A DNA stretch of 64,000 nt. Source: Winogradskyella eckloniae (lineage in GTDB: Bacteria > Bacteroidota > Bacteroidia > Flavobacteriales > Flavobacteriaceae). Positions 1-9,283 of the stretch are shown in pieces. A program made the translations under genes and the position numbers. The number at the start of each line of letters is the position of its first letter. The first letter of the stretch is position 1. The notes under the pieces are model-generated. The model did no database searches and was not told the DNA's origin. It saw nothing but the letters and a program-made list of their open reading frames with translations. The stretch is taken from NCBI RefSeq assembly GCF_013249045.1, contig NZ_JABRWP010000010.1, forward strand, positions 1-64,000, read 5' to 3'.

Positions 1-260
1 ACCCATTGTATTTTACACCCAATGGAGATGGATTTAATGAAACTTGGAACATCGCAGGTATTGGAAGTAATGCAAAAATTTATATATTTGACAGATACGG
101 AAAGTTGTTAAAACAATTAAGTCCAGACGGAAGTGGTTGGGATGGCACGTTTAATGGTAATAAAATGCCAACAAGCGACTACTGGTTTACAGTAGAGTAT
201 GACGAGCCAGGCACTGATATCCGTAAAGAATTTAAAGCCCATTTTACCTTGAAACGATAA
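1..260 (+). CDS. C-terminal end of a T9SS type-B sorted surface protein (partial)
   Basis: Only the last ~86 codons are visible and the frame is open at the left edge, so the start lies outside the window. The residues match the gliding-motility-associated C-terminal domain (CHU_C, T9SS type B): the FTPNGDGFNETWNI opening, then IYIFDRYGKLL, then a GWDGTFNG turn followed by DYWFTVEY and a basic end. In this family the domain directs export through the type IX system; the cargo is often a very large adhesin. The next gene, seven bases downstream, is a PorP/SprF protein, the usual partner of type-B cargo. The identity of the missing N-terminal part cannot be told. Confidence 0.9.
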   Translation, partial: PLYFTPNGDGFNETWNIAGIGSNAKIYIFDRYGKLLKQLSPDGSGWDGTFNGNKMPTSDYWFTVEYDEPGTDIRKEFKAHFTLKR

Positions 261-267
261 AAAAAAT

Positions 268-1281
268 ATGAAATTAAAAAAGTATTGTTTAGTAGCCTTA
301 ATATCCTTAGTAGCAAATTTTGGATTTGCTCAAGAAGGAATCCCTATCTATTCGGATTATTTAACAGATAATTATTATTTAATTCACCCATCTATGGCTG
401 GTGTGGCGAACTGTGCCAAAATAAGGTTAACAGCAAGACAGCAATGGTTTGGTGTAGATGATGCGCCTAGTCTTCAAACTTTAAGTATGAATGGCAGATT
501 GGGAGATTCTCCTGTAGCCTTGGGAGGTGTTCTTTTTAATGATGAAAATGGATATCATTCTACAGTTGGTGGCTATGCAACTTTTGCCTACCACTTAATG
601 TTTTCTAGAAATGAGATCGATTTAAATATGTTATCATTTGGTCTTAGTGCTGGGTTTTTACAATATAATTTAGATCAATCTAGTTGGTTAGCACCAGGTG
701 AATTTGATCCTATTGTAGATCCATCGCAACAGAGTGCTACTAATTTTAATATAGATTTTGGATTCTCTTATCATTTTGTAGATTTTTATGCTCATTTTAC
801 GGCAAAAAATATTTTGGAAAACGAAGGTGTTAATGTGAATGAAAATGGACAATTTGAATTCAAAAATCTAAGAACATATTTATTATCTTCTGGATATACA
901 TTTAGTAAATTTGGAAGCGAATGGAGTTACGAGCCTTCAATAATGTATATGTATAGAGATGCCACTGAAGAATCTTCTATAGATATTAATGCTAAAGTTT
1001 ATAGAGAAATGGATTTTGGTAAAGTTTGGGGTGGTTTATCATATAGACGTAGTTTAGATGGTGCAGAATTCTTTGATGGTACTGGAGTGAGTAGTCAAAA
1101 ATTACAATATATTACGCCATTTTTAGGTGTGGATTATAATAATTTTGTGTTTGCGTATACCTATTCTTATCAGGCGAATACAGTGAATTTTAATACAGGT
1201 GGTTTTCATCAGTTTACTTTAGGTTTCAACTTTAATTGTAGAAGAGAGAAGTACGAATGTAATTGTCCTGCGATTAACTAA
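268..1281 (+). CDS. PorP/SprF family type IX secretion membrane protein
   Basis: 337 residues with an N-terminal signal peptide ending at about residue 21 (FGFAQ). The mature part begins IPIYSDYLTDNYYLIHPSMAG and contains many short amphipathic strands, as in the PorP/SprF outer-membrane beta-barrel family. The C-terminal stretch is Cys-rich (NCRREKYECNCPAIN). Members help secrete or anchor T9SS type-B proteins and are normally encoded straight after their cargo, as here, so the two genes form an operon. It is probably a dedicated paralogue rather than the core PorP. A strong terminator follows. Family assignment is firm; the cargo relation is inferred from position. Confidence 0.9.
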   Translation: MKLKKYCLVALISLVANFGFAQEGIPIYSDYLTDNYYLIHPSMAGVANCAKIRLTARQQWFGVDDAPSLQTLSMNGRLGDSPVALGGVLFNDENGYHSTVGGYATFAYHLMFSRNEIDLNMLSFGLSAGFLQYNLDQSSWLAPGEFDPIVDPSQQSATNFNIDFGFSYHFVDFYAHFTAKNILENEGVNVNENGQFEFKNLRTYLLSSGYTFSKFGSEWSYEPSIMYMYRDATEESSIDINAKVYREMDFGKVWGGLSYRRSLDGAEFFDGTGVSSQKLQYITPFLGVDYNNFVFAYTYSYQANTVNFNTGGFHQFTLGFNFNCRREKYECNCPAIN

Positions 1282-1289
1282 TTATATTA

Positions 1290-1320
1290 AAAAAGGCTCA
1301 ATAAAAATTGAGCCTTTTTC
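1290..1320 (+). terminator. Bidirectional rho-independent terminator
   Basis: Perfect 8-bp stem GGCTCAAT (1295-1302) and ATTGAGCC (1307-1314) with an AAAA loop, flanked by an A-run on the left and a T-run on the right. It sits between two convergent genes and can serve both. Confidence 0.9.
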
Positions 1321-1336
1321 TTTTTCAAGATTTAGA

Positions 1337-2506
1337 TTATTCCCATTTATAGTTTTTCTTTTCTGCTTGTGTTTTTAATGCTTCAAGCATAGCATTTTCT
1401 AAGTTGTTGGTTGAATTTGTTTTTTGTTTAGCAATGTAGTTTCTTCGTTTAATGTTAAGGGCTTCAATTTCATCTTGTAATTTTTCACGAGCTTTAGCTT
1501 TTTTTTCAACATAAGATTTAATTTCAGCTTTAGATTTACCTTTTAGTGCTTCTGGTAATTGTTTATCATCCAAATCATCATAAGAGAAGCCTTTTTCTTT
1601 TTCAGCATCTACTAAATCCCACGAACTATTTTTATATAAGCGTGAGCTTTTACTTACCGTTCTGCTTACAGCATTTGCTTTATTATAGCTCATAGCATTT
1701 GAATCTTGTTCTGCTTGCATTTCCATTTTTTTGCGACCATTTCTGCCATACGCCACATAAGTGTTATTTAGTTTGTTGTTTAACTCTAAAATTTTATCAT
1801 CGTATGGAGACGCGACGTGTACTGTTGCTTCGTTGTGATTAATTGCCATATAATCTCCGTGCGTTAAGTCTGCACCATCTTTCCACAAGGCCGTGATCCC
1901 TTGATTATAATTTCCACAAAAAATTGTGTTCACAGTAACATCGTTGTTGTGCGCTAGTTTTGATGCTTCTTTATAGCTTACATTGCCTTGTGAATAGGGT
2001 TCATTTCCAGCTATAAAAATGAGTTTTAAATCCTCTTTACTGTTTCCCCATTCTAGTTGATTTAAGGCGGTTTTAATGACTTTTCCACAGTATTCGTTAC
2101 CACCATTTGTTGTTAATGAAAATAAGGATTTTGAAATCTCATCTAAGTCATCACTAAAGGCAATAACTTGTCTTAAATAACCTTCATCGGCATTTAAATT
2201 ATCGTTTCCATACTCATAGAGTGCAATTTTTAGGTTCGGACTTTCATCTTCACATTTTGCATAAGATAATTCGTTAACAATTTTCCATAATTGGGCTTTA
2301 GCCTGGTCAATTAAACCATCCATACTATTACTTGTGTCTAATAGCAAAGCAACTTTAATTTCTGGAGTTTCTTTTTTTGTATACGTTTCAATTACAGTTT
2401 CTGCGATAAGTTCATCAGAGGTTTCAGTGTTTTTGGTGTTGGCATTACAAGACATCAACGTAAACAAACTTACTGTAATGACAAAAGGTTTAAAATATGT
2501 TTTCAT
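1337..2506 (-). CDS. VWA-domain lipoprotein
   Basis: 389 residues. The N-terminus is a lipoprotein signal with Cys20 in a TLMSC lipobox. A von Willebrand factor A domain starts near residue 50 (KVALLLDTSNSM) and carries the metal-ion-dependent adhesion motif D57-x-S59-x-S61. A later segment (NGGNEYCG, then LIFIAGNEPYSQG) continues the fold. The last ~110 residues are rich in Lys and Glu and probably form helices. It is expected in the periplasm or at the cell surface, binding a protein partner. The SIMPL-like gene upstream ends only 11 bases before it, so the two are probably co-transcribed. The ligand is unknown. Confidence 0.8.
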   Translation of the reverse strand: MKTYFKPFVITVSLFTLMSCNANTKNTETSDELIAETVIETYTKKETPEIKVALLLDTSNSMDGLIDQAKAQLWKIVNELSYAKCEDESPNLKIALYEYGNDNLNADEGYLRQVIAFSDDLDEISKSLFSLTTNGGNEYCGKVIKTALNQLEWGNSKEDLKLIFIAGNEPYSQGNVSYKEASKLAHNNDVTVNTIFCGNYNQGITALWKDGADLTHGDYMAINHNEATVHVASPYDDKILELNNKLNNTYVAYGRNGRKKMEMQAEQDSNAMSYNKANAVSRTVSKSSRLYKNSSWDLVDAEKEKGFSYDDLDDKQLPEALKGKSKAEIKSYVEKKAKAREKLQDEIEALNIKRRNYIAKQKTNSTNNLENAMLEALKTQAEKKNYKWE

Positions 2507-2517
2507 AATGTTTAATT

Positions 2518-3546
2518 TTAATTAGTTTTTAATTCTTTAACATCAATAGTACCGTTTGGTGAGATTACATAGTACTTATGATCTATTTTTGTTTGTACGC
2601 TAGGCGTAGGTTTTTGTTCAATGGGTTTTGGAGTAAATACCAGTTTAATATTCATGCCAATTTGTACTACGGGCTCTAAAATTGAAGGATTGACCACAAC
2701 ATCATAATTTTCGTAAGTCAAGGGTTGATAATAATAAGATGTTTGTTTTTTGACGGTTGTGACCCCTTTGTTTTTTTGTAAAGCTTCTACAGAAGTACTA
2801 TTGTAAGCTTGGTAACTTTGGTAAAAATCTTTTGGAAAGTAACAGTATTTATCATCTGCTATAGCCACGTTATATGTAGACATGTCAAAGCCTAATGCTT
2901 TATAGTATGCTTTTTTCTCATCAACAAGTTGTAAAAGTTCTTCTTGAAGGTTTTTGTATACTTCTCTAATGTTTTCGATATAGTAATCTACTTTTACCAA
3001 GTTATAGACTTCACTTTGTGCGCAGGCTTCTAATATGGATTCAAAATGATTGGTATTAGTAAATTGAATATGAATGTTTTGTTGTAACTCAAATCCTTTA
3101 GGTACCTCAGTATAGGTTTTACTAAACAGTTTTTTTGTAACTTCAACTTCATAGATAGGGATAAAAGAGATGACATCTATAGCTATGTTTTTTTGCGGTA
3201 TGCCTTTTTTATTCAATCGGTATTTTATACTGTCAATTCGTGCCTTCATTAATTTATTGGTAGTTTCTGCGGAAGGGCCCATTTGAGACAAATTGAATAT
3301 GGCGGTGTACGTTGTGGCGTTTACATTTTGTAACGCTTTAACATCTATGGTTAACACGTTACTTGGATATAAGACTTTGTTGATTTGCTGCTGAACGGTT
3401 GGATTATAGATTTGTGCATTTCCAGAGGTTAAGATATTTTGTCTAGAAATATCATTAGTAATTTCATTGTAGTTGCCTCTATGTTGTGCATGTAGTTTAA
3501 GGCTAAAGACTAATAACAGAATTAGTGATAAATTGATGATTTTCAT
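2518..3546 (-). CDS. Secreted SIMPL (DUF541)-like protein
   Basis: 342 residues with a signal peptide cleaved after about residue 21 (LKLHAQ). The central part has features of the SIMPL/DUF541 family: a helix with KLMKARIDSIKYRLNKKGIP followed by KNIAIDVISFIPIYEV, and later a helix around LQEELLQLVDEKKAYYKALGFD. Such proteins are periplasmic or membrane-attached and their biochemical role is poorly known. It is the first gene of a two-gene unit with the VWA lipoprotein. The upstream gap of 214 bp to the divergent kinase gene holds promoters for both. Family call is moderate because the match rests on pattern rather than a signature motif. Confidence 0.55.
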   Translation of the reverse strand: MKIINLSLILLLVFSLKLHAQHRGNYNEITNDISRQNILTSGNAQIYNPTVQQQINKVLYPSNVLTIDVKALQNVNATTYTAIFNLSQMGPSAETTNKLMKARIDSIKYRLNKKGIPQKNIAIDVISFIPIYEVEVTKKLFSKTYTEVPKGFELQQNIHIQFTNTNHFESILEACAQSEVYNLVKVDYYIENIREVYKNLQEELLQLVDEKKAYYKALGFDMSTYNVAIADDKYCYFPKDFYQSYQAYNSTSVEALQKNKGVTTVKKQTSYYYQPLTYENYDVVVNPSILEPVVQIGMNIKLVFTPKPIEQKPTPSVQTKIDHKYYVISPNGTIDVKELKTN

Positions 3547-3708
3547 GTTTGTATCGTTTTTTGATTTATGATGTAAAACTCTGTCTAAAAAACAACGATA
3601 AAAACCACCAATGAGTAAAGCGGTCTTTTACATGAGTGAATAGGTCTATTGTTTTAGTATATCCTGCTTTTTTAGGGTTGAAATATGCGCAATAATAAAA
3701 TTGACATT

Positions 3709-3738
3709 TTTTGAAACCAAATAAAGTATGTAAGTTTA
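3709..3738 (+). promoter_or_regulatory. Candidate promoter for the histidine kinase gene
   Basis: A TTTTTTG run ending at 3713 and TAAGTTTA at 3731-3738 are separated by 17 bp, close to the Bacteroidota consensus TTTG-N17-23-TAnnTTTG (the last G is A here). It lies 23 bp before the kinase start. Confidence 0.4.
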
Positions 3739-3760
3739 GTCCAAGAAATAAAATAATACT

Positions 3761-5932
3761 GTGAATTTTTCTAAACCAAATATGCTGTTTCTAATATTTT
3801 GCTTCGTTGGGATTTTGTCCTATGCGCAACAAAATGAATTAGTAAGAGATAACAAGTCTGATGTAGTCTTTACAATAAAAGGTTCTGTGTATGAAAAGAG
3901 CACAAATACACCATATAAAGATGTTGAAATATTAATTAATGGAAGAGAATTTACAAGAACTCAAAGTGACGGTACATTTAGAATTAAAGCTAAGATTGGA
4001 GATGAGTTAATAGTTAGTCATAAAGATTTTGAAACCAAATATTATACAATAACCTCTAATGAGCGTATATCTATTGAGGTCATTGATGCCCAACGTACAG
4101 GTAGGAGAGAAAAACAATCGAGTGATCTGAAGCGATTTAATGCAATGATAGATTCTGCAGATGCTTATTTAAAGCAAGATGCGGAGAAAAGCATTAAGTT
4201 TATTGGTAATGCGCTAAATGTTAATATTAACATGTCTCAGAGTGCACAGGCACATGAATTATTAGGTGATGTTTACATGTACTGGAAGCATTATGATTTA
4301 GCCATTTCTGCATTTAAAATTAGTATTCAAAATACCGTAACGCGATCTGTACAACTAAAACTTGCTAAGGCATATAGAAACAATGGAGATTTTGAAAAAA
4401 GTCTTGAAATGTACCAGAAAATACCTAAGACTAATTTATCTAATTATCAAAAAGCGGTTTGGTATGAAGGCTATGGAGATACCTATACAAAGCTTAAAAA
4501 CTATGAAGAGGCAATTGCCTCCTATGAAGCTGGTTTAGAAATAGCAAACACACATTTAATAGCACCAAAAATAACTGACTTAAATTCTAAAATAGCACAA
4601 GTTTACAGTGAGCAAGGACAAACCAGTAAAGCTAAAATGTATTTTAATAATTCCTTGAATTTAGCGAAGAATGAAAACAAAAAACGTGCGGTAGAAGAAC
4701 AGGTAAAAGTAGCAGAGTTTAATAGTAATAATGCAGATTATGATGATGAAATACTACTGAGAAAACAAGCTATTGAAGGCATTAAAGATATAGAACGCGA
4801 CTCTGTTATTACTAATGAAAGTCCTATTACCACGCAAAAGCAGAACTATAAAATAGGGAATGCATATTATTTGCAGAATGATATGGAAAATGCCATTCCG
4901 TATTACGAAAAAAGTAGAGAAGAAGCCGATAAGCGCGAAGATTTAGATGTAAAAATGGATGCGACCAGAAAACTATCTGAAGCGCATTTGAGATCTGGAA
5001 ACACAAAAGAAGCTATAGCTTATAGTGAAGAATATAATAATGTTATTGATGCCCAATATGCTAAGAAAATACAAGAAATTTCTCAAGTTGCTCGCTATAG
5101 TAGAAACATCGCAGAACAACAGAGCAGAATAACATCTTTAGAGAGTGATAGGGCATTATCGCGAAGTAAATATGAGTTAACTCAAGAGAAAAACAAAAGA
5201 CAAGAACTTATAATTTATAGTTTAATAGGTGGTTTAGTTTTACTGCTAATAACTGGGTATTTAATGTTTAAATACATAAAGCAGCAACGTTTAGCAAACA
5301 ATTTATTGGCCTTAAAATCATTACGTAGCCAAATGAATCCTCATTTTATATTTAATGCTTTAAATTCGGTGAACACATTTATTGCAACCAACGATGAACG
5401 AACAGCTAATAAATATTTATCTGATTTTTCACTTTTAATGCGAGCTGTTTTAGAAAACAGTGAAGAGGATTTTATTCCGTTGAAAAAAGAAATAGAGTTA
5501 CTAAATTTATATACCAAACTAGAGCATTTTAGGTTTCAAGATAAGTTTGATTATACCATAGATGTAGACGAAGCAATTGATGTAGAAGAATTTAAGATAC
5601 CACCAATGCTGCTGCAGCCTTATATAGAAAATGCAGTTTGGCATGGCTTGCGTTATAAAACAGAAAAAGGCCATCTAAATATTAATATAGAGCCAAAATC
5701 TAAAGATGAAATTACAATTACAATTGCAGATGATGGTATCGGACGCCAACGCTCAAAAGCTTTAAAAACCGATCATCAAAAAAAGCAAAACTCTAAAGGA
5801 ATGAACAACATTAAAAAACGTGTTGCCATTTTAAATGAAATGTATAAAGATAAAGTAGACGTAACCATTAGCGATTTTCAAGAATTGGAAGATGCAGGTA
5901 CAGAGGTTGTTGTAACCTTAAAAAAGGATTAA
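3761..5932 (+). CDS. LytS-type sensor histidine kinase with CarboxypepD_reg-like and TPR domains
   Basis: 723 residues starting at GTG; the ATG seven codons in is an alternative. The order is: signal peptide (to about residue 22); a carboxypeptidase-regulatory-like beta-sandwich (about 35-105: FTIKGSVYEKSTNTPYKDVE); TPR repeats (about 130-430); a coiled coil; one membrane helix (about 486-506); then a His_kinase domain with H528 in RSQMNPHFIFNALNS; and a HATPase part with NAVWHGLRYK and ADDGIGRQ. The TPR region is therefore periplasmic. The product phosphorylates the response regulator whose ATG lies one base after its stop codon. The stimulus is unknown. The beta-sandwich domain in front of the TPRs is less usual than the plain TPR kinases of this phylum. 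Confidence 0.88.
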   Translation: MNFSKPNMLFLIFCFVGILSYAQQNELVRDNKSDVVFTIKGSVYEKSTNTPYKDVEILINGREFTRTQSDGTFRIKAKIGDELIVSHKDFETKYYTITSNERISIEVIDAQRTGRREKQSSDLKRFNAMIDSADAYLKQDAEKSIKFIGNALNVNINMSQSAQAHELLGDVYMYWKHYDLAISAFKISIQNTVTRSVQLKLAKAYRNNGDFEKSLEMYQKIPKTNLSNYQKAVWYEGYGDTYTKLKNYEEAIASYEAGLEIANTHLIAPKITDLNSKIAQVYSEQGQTSKAKMYFNNSLNLAKNENKKRAVEEQVKVAEFNSNNADYDDEILLRKQAIEGIKDIERDSVITNESPITTQKQNYKIGNAYYLQNDMENAIPYYEKSREEADKREDLDVKMDATRKLSEAHLRSGNTKEAIAYSEEYNNVIDAQYAKKIQEISQVARYSRNIAEQQSRITSLESDRALSRSKYELTQEKNKRQELIIYSLIGGLVLLLITGYLMFKYIKQQRLANNLLALKSLRSQMNPHFIFNALNSVNTFIATNDERTANKYLSDFSLLMRAVLENSEEDFIPLKKEIELLNLYTKLEHFRFQDKFDYTIDVDEAIDVEEFKIPPMLLQPYIENAVWHGLRYKTEKGHLNINIEPKSKDEITITIADDGIGRQRSKALKTDHQKKQNSKGMNNIKKRVAILNEMYKDKVDVTISDFQELEDAGTEVVVTLKKD

Positions 5933-5933
5933 C

Positions 5934-6668
5934 ATGAAATTAAACGCCATAATAGTAGAAGACGAAGAAAACAGTAGACTAATTCTTAGGAATTACCTTA
6001 CTAAATACTGCCCAAATATTTCAATTCAAGGTGAGGCTTCAAATATTGAAGAAGCACTTATTCTAATTAGAAATAACGATTTAGATGTTGTGTTTTTAGA
6101 TGTAGAAATGCCATATGGTAATGCCTTTGATTTGCTTGATAAAGTTGGTGATATAGATTTTGAAACCATATTTGTAACAGCCTACAATCATTATGCAATT
6201 GATGCATTAAATGCGCATGCCTCTTATTACTTAATGAAACCAATTTCTATAGATGAGTTAATAAAAGCTGTAGACTATGTTACCGAAATAAAAACCAAAG
6301 AAGACGCTTTACAAGATCAAGTACTTGTGCCAAAAACCAATGCAGTAATCGGTAAAATTACACTGCCTCAGCAAGATGGTTTTGAGGTCATAGAAACTTC
6401 AGATATTATGTATTGTAAAGCTGATGATAATTACACAGAATTATATTTAAGCAACAACAAAAAGAAACTCGTAAGCAAAACTTTAAAATATATAGAAGAA
6501 AGTTTGTCCGAAGGAAATTTTGCCAGAGTCCATAAGAGCTATTTGGTTAATGTCAATGAAATTGTAAAATACGTCAAAGGAAAAGGAGGTAGCGTGATTT
6601 TAAGCAATGGAAAAGAAATTATGGTATCTGCTTCTAAAAAATCTGATTTGCTGTCTTACTTCAAATAG
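5934..6668 (+). CDS. LytTR-family response regulator
   Basis: 244 residues. The receiver domain covers about 1-125, with acidic residues E9, D10 and E11, phospho-acceptor D56 in FLDVEMP, T (FVTAYN) and K (LMKPIS). A LytTR DNA-binding domain follows (about 145-240), with the typical ADDNYTELYL, SLSEGNFARVHKSYLVN and ISASKK-like end (VSASKKSDLL). It is translationally coupled to the kinase, one base downstream of its stop codon, so the two form a two-component system. LytTR regulators bind direct repeats; the targets here cannot be told. There is no clear terminator before the convergent gene. Confidence 0.93.
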   Translation: MKLNAIIVEDEENSRLILRNYLTKYCPNISIQGEASNIEEALILIRNNDLDVVFLDVEMPYGNAFDLLDKVGDIDFETIFVTAYNHYAIDALNAHASYYLMKPISIDELIKAVDYVTEIKTKEDALQDQVLVPKTNAVIGKITLPQQDGFEVIETSDIMYCKADDNYTELYLSNNKKKLVSKTLKYIEESLSEGNFARVHKSYLVNVNEIVKYVKGKGGSVILSNGKEIMVSASKKSDLLSYFK

Positions 6669-6694
6669 TAACTTTTTGCTATTTACCTTAAAAT

Positions 6695-7486
6695 TTAAAT
6701 ACCTAACTCTACTACTAAGCCTTCATTTGCTCTCACATTAAAAACTGTATTATCTTCAAAAATTAAATATTGACCTTTAATGCCTACTAGTTTTCCTGAG
6801 TAATTGGGCGTTTTGCTAAGATTAAGGCTTTTAGGTTTTACTGGATACTGGTCTACTGGGAAAAGGATATGGGTTTCAGAATTATTTTCAATCACATATT
6901 CTTGTGCCTCTTCTGGTATATATTCTTTTAATTTATGAGACCAATCTATTAAATTTTCATCTTCAATATCATTTTTTAGCATTTTTCGCCAGTTGGTTTT
7001 ATCCGCGACATGTGCTTTGAGTGCAACTTCAGTAATACCTGCTAAATATCGGTTGGGCACTTCTACAATTTCCACAGCTTCGTGTGCACCTTGATCTATC
7101 CATCGGGTTGGGACTTGGCTTTTTCTTGTAACACCCACTTTTACGTTGCTAGAATTTGCTAAATACACTATATGTGGTTGCAGTTGTACTTTCTTTTCGT
7201 ACTCTAAATCTCTATCTTCTTTTCCCAAATGGGCTGTACTTAATTCTGGTCGCATAATCCAATCACCTGCCAACGGTTTATCAAAAAAACAGGTTCTACA
7301 AAAACCTTGTCTATAAATAGGCCTATCTAATCCACAGCTTAAACATTGGTGGCCAACAAGTTTCATGCTAATAGATTTATTTAGCAATTGATTCATGTGT
7401 ATAAAATCATTTTCAAAGACCAAATAGTATTGAATAGGCTCTAAAAATTCTGTTTGCATTTTTGTGAGGACTCCTGTGTAAACCAT
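6695..7486 (-). CDS. DUF2797 domain protein
   Basis: 263 residues of the DUF2797 family, seen across Bacteroidota and Actinobacteria. A four-Cys knuckle (C48, C51, C63, C66) probably binds zinc. It is followed by the conserved stretch HIVYLANSSNVKVGVTR, TRWIDQGA and EVPNRYLAGITEVALK, which resembles a GIY-YIG-like fold. The function is unknown; no catalytic claim is made. It is a single gene convergent with the two-component operon and divergent from the GH3 gene. Confidence 0.8.
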   Translation of the reverse strand: MVYTGVLTKMQTEFLEPIQYYLVFENDFIHMNQLLNKSISMKLVGHQCLSCGLDRPIYRQGFCRTCFFDKPLAGDWIMRPELSTAHLGKEDRDLEYEKKVQLQPHIVYLANSSNVKVGVTRKSQVPTRWIDQGAHEAVEIVEVPNRYLAGITEVALKAHVADKTNWRKMLKNDIEDENLIDWSHKLKEYIPEEAQEYVIENNSETHILFPVDQYPVKPKSLNLSKTPNYSGKLVGIKGQYLIFEDNTVFNVRANEGLVVELGI

Positions 7487-7619
7487 AAAAGAAATTTAGT
7501 ATTTTTATCAAATTGCATCTTTATTCTTTTTTATAAAGTATGCTTTTAAACAACAAGATTTAAAATTACCATAACTAATAATAAACGCATCTCGCTTGGC
7601 GAGTAAAGATAGCTATTCT

Positions 7620-9137
7620 ATGCCAATTCCAATTGTAAACTCTATAGCTTCATGGTTTTTAAAAAAGCGATTTCATCAAATAGAATTGTTTATTAAATAT
7701 CCCAATGAAGTGCAGAATGAATTGCTTTTCAGCTTGTTAAAAGTTGCAAAGGATACAGAAATAGGTAGAAAATATAATTTTGAATCTATAAAGTCATACC
7801 GAGAATTTAACCAAAGAATTCCTATTGTTAATTACGAAGAATTTCAACCTTTAATAGAACGCTCTAGAAATGGTGAACAAAATATTTTTTGGCCAAGTGC
7901 TATAAAATGGTTTGCTAAATCTAGTGGAACGACTAATGCCAAGAGTAAGTTTATTCCGGTAAGTGCAGAGTCTTTAGAAGATTGTCATTATGCAGCGAGT
8001 AAAGATTTGCTATGCATGTACTTAAATAACAACGAAGATGCTCAATTATTTACAGGTAAGAGTTTGCGTTTGGGTGGAAGTAAAGAATTGTATAAAGAAA
8101 ATGGGACTGTCTTTGGAGATCTGAGCGCTATTTTAATTGATAATATGCCGTTTTGGGCCGAATTTAGTAGTACACCAAGCAATAAGGTGTCACTAATGAG
8201 TGATTGGGATGCTAAGTTACAAGCGGTCGTTGAAGAAACAATAGAAGAGAACGTTACAAGTTTAGCTGGCGTGCCATCTTGGATGCTGGTATTACTGAAC
8301 AATGTATTAGAAAAAACAAATAAGGATAGTCTTTTTGATATATGGCCCAATCTCGAAGTTTACTTTCATGGAGGTGTAAGTTTTAATCCTTATGTTGAGC
8401 AATACAAAGCCATACTGCCATCTCATAAGTTTAGATATTACGAAATTTATAACGCATCAGAAGGCTTTTTTGCTATTCAAGATCAAAACAATTCTAGTGA
8501 TTTATTGTTAATGTTAGATTATGGAATTTTCTATGAGTTTATTCCAATGGGTACTTACGGAACACCACACCAAACGGTAATTCCTTTAAGTGACGTGCAA
8601 CTAAACGTTAATTATGCTGTATTAATTACCACAAATGCAGGTTTGTGGCGCTACAAAATAGGCGATACTATACGATTTGTAAGTCTTAGTCCTCATCGTA
8701 TAAAAGTAACAGGCAGAACTAAACATCATATTAATGCTTTTGGTGAAGAATTAATTATTGAAAACGCAGAAAGTGCTTTTAAAAATGTGTGCCAACAAAC
8801 ATCAGCAGAAATTGTGGATTATACAGCAGCTCCAATTTTTATGGAAGGCAAAGAAAAAGGATCACATGAATGGATTATAGAATTTAAAACACCACCAAAA
8901 GATATGTCTAATTTTGAGCTGTTGTTTGATTTAGAGTTGCAGGCCTTAAACTCTGATTATGAAGCCAAACGTTTAAATAATATGACATTAAATAAGCCAA
9001 AAATTCATAGCGCTAGACCTAATTTGTTTTACGATTGGTTACGAGAAAATGATAAACTTGGCGGCCAACATAAAGTACCACGTTTGTCTAATTCTAGAGC
9101 GTATTTAGAAGAATTATTACAACTCAATAGTCAATAA
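7620..9137 (+). CDS. GH3 auxin-responsive-promoter family acyl-adenylating protein
   Basis: 505 residues from the ATG at 7620; a TTG at 7596 would add eight residues (ASKDSYS), but homologues as I recall them begin MPxPIVNSIASWFLKKR. The protein belongs to the GH3 family of ANL-type adenylating enzymes, which in plants join amino acids to jasmonate or auxin. (This GH3 is unrelated to glycoside hydrolase family 3.) The phosphate-binding motif is S101-SGTTNAKSK-110. Other conserved parts are YFHGGVSF, YNASEGFFAIQD and GLWRYKIGDTIRF. Bacterial members are common in Flavobacteriia but their acyl and amino-acid substrates are not established. The gene is monocistronic. Family is firm, function is not. 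Confidence 0.85.
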   Translation: MPIPIVNSIASWFLKKRFHQIELFIKYPNEVQNELLFSLLKVAKDTEIGRKYNFESIKSYREFNQRIPIVNYEEFQPLIERSRNGEQNIFWPSAIKWFAKSSGTTNAKSKFIPVSAESLEDCHYAASKDLLCMYLNNNEDAQLFTGKSLRLGGSKELYKENGTVFGDLSAILIDNMPFWAEFSSTPSNKVSLMSDWDAKLQAVVEETIEENVTSLAGVPSWMLVLLNNVLEKTNKDSLFDIWPNLEVYFHGGVSFNPYVEQYKAILPSHKFRYYEIYNASEGFFAIQDQNNSSDLLLMLDYGIFYEFIPMGTYGTPHQTVIPLSDVQLNVNYAVLITTNAGLWRYKIGDTIRFVSLSPHRIKVTGRTKHHINAFGEELIIENAESAFKNVCQQTSAEIVDYTAAPIFMEGKEKGSHEWIIEFKTPPKDMSNFELLFDLELQALNSDYEAKRLNNMTLNKPKIHSARPNLFYDWLRENDKLGGQHKVPRLSNSRAYLEELLQLNSQ

Positions 9138-9283
9138 TGTAAGGTTTTTTTGACCGAAAAATTAACAATCTGTACTATTTTATCGTTAAAAGTAGGGGAT
9201 TTACCCAAAAAAATGTGAAATAATGATAGATTTTGTATGTATCAACGTATATTGAATTTGAATTAATCCATTATCCCTACATT

